Assembly: GCF_001512285.1 (NCBI RefSeq) | Contig: NZ_LNUV01000006.1 | Location: 1,221,273 to 1,285,272 of the forward strand | Source: Arthrobacter sp. EpRS71 | GTDB lineage: Bacteria; Actinomycetota; Actinomycetes; Actinomycetales; Micrococcaceae | Direction of reading: 5' to 3' | Length of the DNA stretch: 64,000 nucleotides | Program-made: the position numbers and the translations under genes | Notes under the pieces: model-generated | The model's database searches: none | Told to the model about the DNA's origin: nothing | The model's input: the letters and a program-made list of their open reading frames with translations, nothing else | Part shown: piece by piece, positions 7,246-14,067 of the stretch | Layout of the letters: each line of letters opens with the position of its first letter | How positions within the stretch are numbered: the first letter of the stretch is position 1

Positions 7246-8556
7246 GTGAAGGTACTCGTCATTGGCCCAGGCGGCCGCGAACACGCCATTGTCCGCTCTC
7301 TGCTTGAAGATCCGAACGTTTCCGAGGTCCACGCGGCCCCGGGCAACGCGGGAATCAGCAAACTTGTTCCCACCCACGCGATTGACGGGAACAACCCGGA
7401 AGCCGTGTCCGCCCTCGCCACCAAGCTGGGCGTGGACCTGGTGGTGGTGGGCCCCGAGGCGCCCCTCGCCGCCGGTGTTTCCGACGCCGTCCGCGAAGCC
7501 GGCATTCCGGTGTTCGGTCCGAGCAAGGAAGCAGCCCAGCTGGAGGCTTCCAAGGCCTTCGCCAAGCAGATCATGGCTGAAGCCAACGTTCCCACGGCCA
7601 TGGCGCGGGTTGCCACTAACGCCGAGGAAGCTGCAGACGCCCTGGACACCTTCGGCGCCCCGCACGTCGTCAAGGACGATGGCCTGGCCGCCGGCAAGGG
7701 CGTGGTGGTCACCAAGGACCGCGACGAAGCGCTGGCACACGCACAGGCCTGCTTCGACGCCGGCGGAACCGTGGTGATCGAAGAGTTCCTCGACGGCCCC
7801 GAGGTCTCCCTGTTTGTCCTGTGTGACGGCCGCACTACTGTGCCGCTGTCCCCGGCACAGGACTTCAAGCGCATCTTCGACAACGATGAAGGCCCCAACA
7901 CCGGCGGCATGGGCGCATACACCCCGCTCGAATGGGCTCCCGAGGGCCTGGCCCAGGAAGTCATCGACCGCGTGGCCCAGCCCACCGTGGACGAGATGGC
8001 CCGCCGCGGCACCCCCTTCATCGGCGTGCTGTACTGCGGCCTCGCCCTGACGTCCCGCGGCACACGCGTCATCGAGTTCAACGTCCGCTTCGGCGACCCC
8101 GAGACCCAGGCCGTCCTGGCGCGCCTCAAGACTCCGCTCGGTGCGCTGCTGCTGGCAGCTGCCAAGGGCGAACTGGACACCGCAGAAGAGCTGCGCTGGT
8201 CCAAGGACACGGCAGTCGCCGTCGTCGTCGCTGCCGAAAACTACCCGGACGCGCCCCGCACCGGTGACCGCATCCGCGGTCTGAAGAAGATTGACGAGCT
8301 GGACGGCGTTCACGTGGTCCACGCCGGCACCAAGCTGGACGACGAAGGCAAGGTGGTCTCCGCTGGTGGCCGCGTCCTCGCGGTGGTCGCGCTTGGTTCC
8401 GATCTGGTGGAGGCCCGCGAAAAGGCGTACGACGGCGTGGAGCTGGTTCAGCTTGAAGGCTCACAGTTCCGTACGGACATCGGAGGCAAGGCCGCTCGCG
8501 GCGAAATCCGCGTGCCGTACACCGCAACCGGAACCATCCCGAAAGTGCAGGCTTGA
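7246..8556 (+). CDS. purD: Phosphoribosylamine-glycine ligase
   Basis: A 436-aa ATP-grasp enzyme joining 5-phosphoribosylamine and glycine to GAR, step two of purine synthesis. The N-terminus KVLVIGPGGREHAIV is the PurD dinucleotide-like loop; FGPSKEAAQLEASKAFAKQ, KDDGLAAGKGVVV and GGMGAYTPLEW are conserved PurD blocks, and ETQAVLARLKTPLG holds metal/ATP residues. I start at GTG 7246, four bases after GAGG; a TTG at 7198 in frame would add 16 unconserved residues. It is followed two bases later by purC, a usual actinobacterial pairing. Confidence 0.95.
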   Translation: MKVLVIGPGGREHAIVRSLLEDPNVSEVHAAPGNAGISKLVPTHAIDGNNPEAVSALATKLGVDLVVVGPEAPLAAGVSDAVREAGIPVFGPSKEAAQLEASKAFAKQIMAEANVPTAMARVATNAEEAADALDTFGAPHVVKDDGLAAGKGVVVTKDRDEALAHAQACFDAGGTVVIEEFLDGPEVSLFVLCDGRTTVPLSPAQDFKRIFDNDEGPNTGGMGAYTPLEWAPEGLAQEVIDRVAQPTVDEMARRGTPFIGVLYCGLALTSRGTRVIEFNVRFGDPETQAVLARLKTPLGALLLAAAKGELDTAEELRWSKDTAVAVVVAAENYPDAPRTGDRIRGLKKIDELDGVHVVHAGTKLDDEGKVVSAGGRVLAVVALGSDLVEAREKAYDGVELVQLEGSQFRTDIGGKAARGEIRVPYTATGTIPKVQA

Positions 8557-8558
8557 GC

Positions 8559-9497
8559 ATGACTGAGGGCATCCCCACCGGCGGCTTCGACACCGAAACT
8601 CTGGACCTTCCGGGCTGGACGCACGTCTATTCCGGCAAGGTCCGTGATCTCTACGTCCCGGCCGACGAAGCCATCACGGAAAAGATCGGCCAGGAATGCG
8701 TCCTGGTGGTGGCCAGTGACCGCATCAGCGCCTACGATCACGTGCTGAGCAGCGAGATCCCGGACAAGGGCCGGGTCCTGACGCAGTTGAGCCTGTGGTG
8801 GTTCGATCAGTTGGACGTTGAGCACCACGTGCTGGCGTCCACGGTGGAAGGTGGCGTTCCTGCCGCCGTCGAGGGCCGGGCCATGATCTGCAAGAAGCTG
8901 GACATGTTCCCGGTGGAATGCATCGCACGCGGCTACCTCACCGGCTCCGGCCTGGCTGAGTACAAGGAATCCCGCACGGTCTGCGACATCCCGCTGCCCG
9001 AGGGCCTGGTTGATGGTTCGCGCTTGGAAAAGGCACTCTTCACGCCTTCTGCCAAGGCCGAAGTGGGCGAGCACGACGTCAACATCACCTATGACGACGT
9101 TGTGGCCATGGTGGGCGACGACATCGCTGCCCGCCTCAGTGAGCTCACCCTGAAGATTTACACCCGCGCCGAGGAGATCGCCCGCGAACGAGGCATCATC
9201 CTGGCTGACACCAAGGTGGAGTTCGGCATCGACGCAGCCACTGGCGTGATCACGCTGGGTGATGAGGTCCTCACCCCGGACTCTTCACGTTTCTGGGATG
9301 CATCCACGTATGCTCCGGGTCAGTCGCAGCCTTCGTATGACAAGCAGTACGTCCGTGATTGGCTGACCTCGGCCGAGTCGGGTTGGGACAAGTCCTCGGA
9401 CACCCCGCCGCCGGCTCTTCCCGCCGAGGTCGTGGAGCGCACCCGTGCCCGCTACGTCGAAGCGTACGAAAAGCTCACGGGCCGCACCTTCGCCTAA
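8559..9497 (+). CDS. purC: Phosphoribosylaminoimidazole-succinocarboxamide synthase
   Basis: A 312-aa SAICAR synthetase that condenses CAIR with aspartate using ATP. Motifs SGKVRDLY, SDRISAYDHVL, ARGYLTGSGLAEY and ILADTKVEFG define the family. The ATG at 8559 begins two bases after the purD stop, so the genes are translationally coupled. Length is typical of the longer actinobacterial and yeast-like PurC. A palindromic repeat (9501-9570) immediately downstream probably acts as terminator. Confidence 0.95.
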   Translation: MTEGIPTGGFDTETLDLPGWTHVYSGKVRDLYVPADEAITEKIGQECVLVVASDRISAYDHVLSSEIPDKGRVLTQLSLWWFDQLDVEHHVLASTVEGGVPAAVEGRAMICKKLDMFPVECIARGYLTGSGLAEYKESRTVCDIPLPEGLVDGSRLEKALFTPSAKAEVGEHDVNITYDDVVAMVGDDIAARLSELTLKIYTRAEEIARERGIILADTKVEFGIDAATGVITLGDEVLTPDSSRFWDASTYAPGQSQPSYDKQYVRDWLTSAESGWDKSSDTPPPALPAEVVERTRARYVEAYEKLTGRTFA

Positions 9498-9500
9498 AGG

Positions 9501-9570
9501 AACCCAACTGGGTCGCAGTTCAGGTCGTTATGAGCCCTCAGAACGGCCTGAACTGCTACCTACTTGGGTT
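9501..9570. repeat. Dispersed palindromic repeat, family A, copy 1
   Basis: A long imperfect inverted repeat: AACCCAA (9501) pairs with TTGGGTT (to 9570), and GCAGTTCAGG (9515-9524) pairs with CCTGAACTGC (9547-9556). A clear relative occurs at 42813-42880 with compensated arm changes. It lies between convergent purC and the XRE gene and may serve as a bidirectional terminator. Confidence 0.75.
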
Positions 9571-9572
9571 GA

Positions 9573-10847
9573 TCAGGCCTGAGAGTGTTCCGGGTGGGTT
9601 GCAGCGGCCCGGCGCTCGGCAAGACGGATCTCCAGTACAGCGTCCATGGCCTGCTGCACCCGGTCCGAGGCTCCCGCCGCGCTGAAGTCGTGCTGGGCCT
9701 CTTCCAGGAATTGGAGAGCCTCAGCGGCTTCCCCTGCTGCTTTCAAGGACTTGCCCAGCAGCAGCGACACTTCACCGGCGGTGTGCCGGGCCAACACCTT
9801 GCGGTCTGCGTAGATTTCGCGGAGTTTCTCCACGGCCGCAGGGATGTCCCCGGTCAGGTAGAGCCAGCGGGCACGGATGAACGCGACCTCCAGCTGGTCT
9901 GTCTTGTTCCCGCCCACAATGGACAGCGCGAGTTCCGCACGCTCAATGGCGGACAACGTTTCCGGTTCCACAATCCCGGAGGACAGTCGAACAGCTGCCG
10001 ACGCCTTGTTGAAGCGTGCCCAGAGTTCAATGTCGTTGGCGGGGGAGAGGAGCTTGGCTGCGCGCTCGTGGTGCTTGATGCCCTCTATATAGTCGTGGCG
10101 CATGAAGGCGACGTTGCCCACCACCCAAGCCACTTCGCCGGCCAGCTGCGACATGGAGTGCTCGTCCATGTGCTCGATCATGGCCAGGCAATACTGCCAG
10201 GCCTCGTCCAACTTGCCGCTCTCGGCAAGAGCACCGATCAGCGCGCGGTGCGCACCGATGATGAGCGTGGAACCCTTGGGCAGTTGCTCGCTGAGCTTGA
10301 CGGCTTGCTTGGCATGCTCGACGGCGGTGGCCAGCTGACCTTGTCCGTGACACACCGCGGCAAGCATCTGCCAGGCGCGCACTCCCAAGCCGGCGGATTC
10401 AGTGGCCATGGGGTGTTCCAGGAGATGCTCAACAATTTGCTGGCATTCCTTGAGCTGCCCTTGCTTCATCACGCACTCAGCCTGCATGTACGTCATGTTC
10501 CACCAGGCACTGTTGTTCTTGGCCTCAAGAGCGATCTGCGCTGCTGTTGCTGCGTGGCTGGCGGCGAGTTGATAGTCGCGGAGGTCCCATGCCTGCCGGG
10601 CGTACAGGCCGGCGAGGACGTACTCGGCGTCGCTCACGGAAACGGGTTGGCTCCACGCTTCAAGTGCCTTCGGCGCCAGCTCCAGACGGCGGGCGAGCTC
10701 CTCGATGACCTCGGCCGTGGGCTCGCGGCGGCCCGTTTCAAGCAGCGAAATATAGCTCGGTGAGTACAGGTTCTTGCCGAGCTCCGCCTGCGTTAACCCA
10801 CGTTCGAGCCGTTCGGCACGTAGCTTCTCGCCGAATCCGTTTCCCAC
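9573..10847 (-). CDS. XRE-family HTH regulator with TPR-type helical domain (candidate peptide receptor)
   Basis: A 424-aa cytosolic regulator. Residues 7-60 form an XRE helix-turn-helix (LRAERLERGLTQAELGKNL, then SYISLLETGRREPT). The remainder is all-helical with tetratricopeptide-like pairs (DEAWQYCLAMIEHM, YIEGIKHHERAAKLL, AAEALQFLEEAQHDF). HTH plus a long TPR array is the architecture of RRNPP peptide receptors; NprR is of similar length. The GTG start follows AGGAGGGA. The gene is divergent from a secreted peptide gene that begins 127 bp away, which supports a receptor role; ligand binding is inference. The alternative is a plain TPR regulator of starvation or development genes. Confidence 0.85.
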   Translation of the reverse strand: MGNGFGEKLRAERLERGLTQAELGKNLYSPSYISLLETGRREPTAEVIEELARRLELAPKALEAWSQPVSVSDAEYVLAGLYARQAWDLRDYQLAASHAATAAQIALEAKNNSAWWNMTYMQAECVMKQGQLKECQQIVEHLLEHPMATESAGLGVRAWQMLAAVCHGQGQLATAVEHAKQAVKLSEQLPKGSTLIIGAHRALIGALAESGKLDEAWQYCLAMIEHMDEHSMSQLAGEVAWVVGNVAFMRHDYIEGIKHHERAAKLLSPANDIELWARFNKASAAVRLSSGIVEPETLSAIERAELALSIVGGNKTDQLEVAFIRARWLYLTGDIPAAVEKLREIYADRKVLARHTAGEVSLLLGKSLKAAGEAAEALQFLEEAQHDFSAAGASDRVQQAMDAVLEIRLAERRAAATHPEHSQA

Positions 10848-10881
10848 GGGTCCCTCCTACAGGTGTCTTTTGACCAAAACC

Positions 10882-10921
10882 TTGACAGTCTCTGTGGAAA
10901 ACATTTTACAATGTATGTCAA
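10882..10921 (+). promoter_or_regulatory. Promoter and operator-like palindromes of the peptide gene
   Basis: A consensus -35 TTGACA (10882-10887) is followed by overlapping -10 candidates TTTACA (10905-10910, 17 bp) and TACAAT (10907-10912, 19 bp). ACATT (10901) and AATGT (10910-10914) form an inverted repeat over the -10, and TTGACA is mirrored by TGTCAA (10916-10921). These would be natural binding sites for the divergent XRE regulator. Confidence 0.6.
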
Positions 10922-10974
10922 CAGGGACCGTGCAATTTCCGTAACGAATCCGACTCGCATTGGGGTACATCATC

Positions 10975-11202
10975 ATGTTCAAGAAAATTATTGCTTCAGT
11001 GGCCGTGGCGGGCGCACTGACGTTCGCGGTTGCGGCTCCCGGTGTTGTCTCCGCTGCCCCCGCAGCAGATTCCAGCACCGTAAGCGCCATTGGTAACTGG
11101 CCGGACCCTATGCGGTCCACCACCACCACGGTGCCCAAGAAGGACAAGGCCGAGACGACCATCACCACGATGTCCATCGGTAACTGGCCTGACCCTATGT
11201 AA
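10975..11202 (+). CDS. Small secreted peptide precursor with duplicated IGNWPDPM motif
   Basis: A 75-aa Sec-exported peptide. Residues 1-28 are a classic signal peptide: MFKK, a hydrophobic core, then VVSAA with likely cleavage before PAAD. The mature part contains IGNWPDPM at residues 39-46 and again as the last eight residues (68-75), joined by a Thr-rich, Lys-rich linker (RSTTTTVPKKDKAETT). The two octapeptides use different codons (ATT/ATC, CCG/CCT), so the identity is kept at protein level. It has its own strong promoter and terminator and is divergent from the XRE-TPR regulator. The layout fits a pheromone precursor processed to one or two short peptides; a role as a small secreted antimicrobial or cell-wall peptide is the alternative. 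Confidence 0.75.
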   Translation: MFKKIIASVAVAGALTFAVAAPGVVSAAPAADSSTVSAIGNWPDPMRSTTTTVPKKDKAETTITTMSIGNWPDPM

Positions 11203-11217
11203 AACAATTGTAGTAAA

Positions 11218-11260
11218 AGAAACCCCGGAGCGTGACGAGCGATGCTCCGGGGTTTCTTTA
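11218..11260 (+). terminator. Rho-independent terminator of the peptide gene
   Basis: Perfect 14-bp stem (11218-11231 with 11244-11257; AGAAACCCCGGAGC and its complement) followed by TTTA. It sits 16 bp after the peptide stop codon, so the peptide gene is a monocistronic transcript. Confidence 0.88.
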
Positions 11261-11411
11261 TGCCCTTATTGCGGTGTGCATTGGCGACACTCGAATTCTC
11301 CGAAACCGGAAATGGGGTGGGGCTGCCCGGACGTGCGTGTCGCCTGCACAGGTGCGCGGCGTGGATGAGATAGGCGGCGCCGACGACCAAGAGGATCGTG
11401 GAGGAACGGCC

Positions 11412-12194
11412 TCATTTTCCCCGTTGTCGTAGGCTGTTGACCACGTCCTGTACGGCGTCAAGCATCTGCGTAAATCCGGGGCCCTCGGTGGGGAAGTGGC
11501 CGCAGTTCTCCAAGACGATGAGTGACTTCGCGGCCGCGATCCGGTTGAAGAATGGCTGACTGATTTCCAAAGGAGTCCATCGGTCCTGGCCCGGATGGAC
11601 CATAAGTACCGGCGTTTGAGCGAAGTGTTCCGGTTCCACAAGCGGCGATGACTCCAGGTAGCTTCGCATCCAGCCCAAAGGTAGCCGTCCGCCACCTCCG
11701 CCGGGGTCCGTCAAAACCTGCTTCACCAAGCCGGGATGGTTTGCAATGTGTCGCATATCGGCGATCCACCTCAGCGGAAGACGGACCTTTGCCACAGGCC
11801 CGACAGCTGCCTTCAGGGCAGGAGATGCTATGCGCGCCAGGGCAGGATGCCACGTGAGGCGCTGGCGGACTGCGTGCTCACGTGGGTCGAGAAGGCACGT
11901 GACCACCACCTGCGAGGCAAGACCCGTTGCCGCTGCTGTGTCGTAGGCCAGCATGCCACCCATGCTGGCGCCCATGATCACGAGCGGACGTTCGTCGTGC
12001 TCTTTGCGGACAAGGTCAATGAGGAGTTGCCGCCAGTGCTGGTAGCGAATCTGACCTGGCTGGGCCGTTTCAGTCCTGCCATACCCCAGCATGTCCGGCA
12101 CCGTCACGTATGCGCCAAGTGTTGACAGGTGTGCCGCGTAAGGCCAGAGCGCGGCACTGTTCCCGCCGGCGGAGTCGGGGCTGTAGGCACACAT
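11412..12194 (-). CDS. Alpha/beta hydrolase, probably 5'-truncated
   Basis: A 260-aa hydrolase fragment. The nucleophile elbow GASMGG, the PDMLGYGRTE loop, HPGQDRWTP (acid region) and ENCGHFPTEGP (catalytic His) are all present. However it opens at DSAGGNSAALWPYA, which is normally preceded by a beta-strand and the oxyanion HG motif; these are missing. The ATG at 12194 has no good ribosome site. Its 5' end lies only 38 bp from the left att repeat of the mobile element, so gene loss at this boundary is suspected, although the ancestral sequence across the att site does not restore a normal N-terminus. Catalytic triad intact; function and substrate unknown. Confidence 0.65.
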   Translation of the reverse strand: MCAYSPDSAGGNSAALWPYAAHLSTLGAYVTVPDMLGYGRTETAQPGQIRYQHWRQLLIDLVRKEHDERPLVIMGASMGGMLAYDTAAATGLASQVVVTCLLDPREHAVRQRLTWHPALARIASPALKAAVGPVAKVRLPLRWIADMRHIANHPGLVKQVLTDPGGGGGRLPLGWMRSYLESSPLVEPEHFAQTPVLMVHPGQDRWTPLEISQPFFNRIAAAKSLIVLENCGHFPTEGPGFTQMLDAVQDVVNSLRQRGK

Positions 12195-12231
12195 ATGCTG
12201 CCGATTATCTGCGATAAGTTGATGAAAAACG

Positions 12232-12259
12232 AAAAATGGCGCCGATTTCTCGACGCCAT
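12232..12259. repeat. attL, 28-bp direct repeat
   Basis: Identical to 20692-20719. The repeat starts AAAAATGGCG and ends CGACGCCAT, containing ATGGCG/CGCCAT arms around a 12-nt loop. Read on the minus strand it is followed by a T-rich run (TTTTTCGTTTTT), so it still looks like a working terminator. Confidence 0.85.
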
Positions 12260-12321
12260 TTTCGTGTTTGGTCGAGGTCCTAGGATGTTACTCGAACCAA
12301 AGCTGCCACAAAATCGAGCAG

Positions 12322-12702
12322 ATGACGACCATCGCCGCCACACTGAAGCGGATGGACGCTGGTCAGATCAAGCCACGTCCACAGCAGGCGGTCCGCAAGA
12401 CTCAGCGGTACCGACTATCCGATCGCTTCACGGCCGAGGAGCTGGCGCAGCTTGTCGCCCGCTACCAGGCTGGCGAAATGAGCACCACGTTGGCTCGCGA
12501 AAACGGCATCGCCAAGTCGAGCTTCCTGCGCCTGCTTGCCGAGCATGGCATTGACACTAGACCTCGAGGACTGACCCCAGCCAAGGAACGAGAAATTCTC
12601 CGACTAAGGAAGCAGGGATTGATCATCCGGAAGATCGCGGTGCAAGTTGGTTGCAGCTACGACACGGCGAGAAAGTTCCTCTTGGCGACCAGCACTAGTT
12701 AG
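12322..12702 (+). CDS. HTH protein of the recombinase-associated type, copy 1 (intact)
   Basis: A 126-aa DNA-binding protein with two helix-turn-helix segments: AEELAQLVARYQAGEMSTTL around 48-67 and ILRLRKQGLIIRKIAVQV near 95-112 followed by GCSYDTARKFL. Such proteins commonly lie directly upstream of serine recombinases in actinobacterial elements and may act as accessory or regulatory factors. A 35-bp upstream segment (12268-12302) is identical to that before copy 2 (18668-18702). I chose ATG 12322; a TTG at 12268 is in frame. In an excised circle the recombinase frame would run through the att core into this gene without a stop. Confidence 0.75.
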   Translation: MTTIAATLKRMDAGQIKPRPQQAVRKTQRYRLSDRFTAEELAQLVARYQAGEMSTTLARENGIAKSSFLRLLAEHGIDTRPRGLTPAKEREILRLRKQGLIIRKIAVQVGCSYDTARKFLLATSTS

Positions 12703-12759
12703 CTGTCGCTGACGTCGGGTAGGGCTCTGGGCATTGTAAAAATTACATGGGTAAGCGGG

Positions 12760-12788
12760 TTTACCTGTCTATACACTCAGTGTATAGT
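12760..12788 (+). promoter_or_regulatory. Autoregulated promoter of the PadR gene
   Basis: TTTACC (12760-12765) and TATAGT (12783-12788) are 17 bp apart. A perfect 19-bp palindrome, CTATACACTCAGTGTATAG (12769-12787), covers the spacer and -10, as expected for repression by the PadR protein itself. The start site would fall almost on the ATG at 12797, so the mRNA may be leaderless. Confidence 0.7.
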
Positions 12789-12796
12789 CAGGGCTT

Positions 12797-13321
12797 ATGG
12801 ATAGCACACACGCCCTACTAGGCCTGCTTACGACAGGACCGAGCCATGGATACGACCTGAAGCAGTCGTACGACCGGTTCTTTGGAATTCGTAAGCCGCT
12901 GGCTTATGGCCAGGTGTATGCAGTGCTTGCTCGGCTTGTCCGAGACGGTTTAATACTCGCCGCGGGCGAGGAGTCCGGGGCCGGTCCTGAGCGGAAACGC
13001 TATGAAGTGACCTCGACGGGTAAAGATCGCTTATCCACTTGGATGTTTACCCCGGAAGTGCCATCGGAGTACCTGCAGAGTGACATCTTTGCTAAGACTG
13101 TGATCGCCCTACTGAGAAACGACGATGCGGTCCGAGTGTTGGATGGCCAAAGGGCAGAGCACATGTTGCGTATGCGAGAGCTCACCCGGCTCAAGCTTGA
13201 GGCTGACTTAATGCACGTCTTGATGTACGACCTGGCGTTGTTTCACATCGAGGCGGATCTCCGCTGGATAGACATGACGGAGCATCGCTTAGCGCAATTA
13301 CGAGAGGAGGTGCTGGCATGA
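12797..13321 (+). CDS. PadR-family transcriptional regulator
   Basis: A 174-aa repressor with the PadR winged helix at the N-terminus (LLGLLTTGPSHGYDLKQSYDRFFG, then AYGQVYAVLARLVRDGLI and KRYEVTSTGKDRL) and a long C-terminal dimerisation helix region. PadR proteins usually sense a toxic compound and control the adjacent exporter. The next two genes overlap by 4 bp each and encode an ABC transporter, so this is a regulator-exporter operon. The palindrome over its own promoter supports autoregulation. Inducer unknown. Confidence 0.9.
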   Translation: MDSTHALLGLLTTGPSHGYDLKQSYDRFFGIRKPLAYGQVYAVLARLVRDGLILAAGEESGAGPERKRYEVTSTGKDRLSTWMFTPEVPSEYLQSDIFAKTVIALLRNDDAVRVLDGQRAEHMLRMRELTRLKLEADLMHVLMYDLALFHIEADLRWIDMTEHRLAQLREEVLA

Positions 13322-14067
13322 GTATTGGGTCATCAAAACAACTGGGTTCTGCGTCACCACGAGCAGACGGAGGCGAGCGACGGGTGATCTTGCGAGCCGA
13401 AGGCATTCGCAAAACTTTCGGCCAGACCGAGGCCCTCCGCGGCGTCGATATGGAGATCTCAGCGGGAGAAATTGTCGCAGTCATGGGGCCGTCGGGATCA
13501 GGAAAATCGACGCTATTGCACGTACTGGCGGGAGTCCTTGCTCCGGATGAGGGTGTGGTCGAGTACTGCGGAGAGGCGATTAGCAGTCGTAACGAAGCGG
13601 ACCGAGCCAAGCTACGATTGAAAGAATTTGGGTTCGTGTTTCAGTTTGGTCAGTTGCTTCCCGATCTGTCAGCTCTCGACAACATCACGATTCCTTTGCT
13701 TCTTGCCAAGGTTCCGCGCCGAAAAGCAATCAAGCAGGCGAAGGAGTGGCTCGGATGGCTGGGGCTTGGCGAGCATGGCGATAAGCTCCCGACTGAACTT
13801 TCTGGTGGGCAGGCGCAGCGCGTTGCCATTGCTCGTGCACTCGTCACCTCCCCGAAGGTCGTCTTCGCGGACGAGCCCACCGGCTCGCTGGATTCATTAG
13901 CGGCGGAGAATGTGATGACTATGCTGACAAAGATCGCGCGAACAACTGGCACAGCGGTTGTGATCATCACTCACGACGCCCGAACGGCGTCGTATGCCGA
14001 CCGCGAGGTGATTGTCAGGGACGGTCGTATGCGAGCTGGTCAGGCCATCCAAGGCGTCAGCGCATGA
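13318..14067 (+). CDS. ABC transporter ATPase (MacB/LolD type)
   Basis: A 249-aa nucleotide-binding subunit. Walker A GPSGSGKST, Q-loop FVFQFGQLLPDLSAL, signature LSGGQAQR, Walker B VVFADEP, the GSLD D-loop and H-loop ITHDA are intact. The ATG overlaps the padR stop (ATGA) and its own stop overlaps the permease start. It drives the FtsX-like permease encoded next, probably exporting a drug, peptide or lipid from the membrane rather than performing classical uptake. Confidence 0.93.
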   Translation: MSIGSSKQLGSASPRADGGERRVILRAEGIRKTFGQTEALRGVDMEISAGEIVAVMGPSGSGKSTLLHVLAGVLAPDEGVVEYCGEAISSRNEADRAKLRLKEFGFVFQFGQLLPDLSALDNITIPLLLAKVPRRKAIKQAKEWLGWLGLGEHGDKLPTELSGGQAQRVAIARALVTSPKVVFADEPTGSLDSLAAENVMTMLTKIARTTGTAVVIITHDARTASYADREVIVRDGRMRAGQAIQGVSA

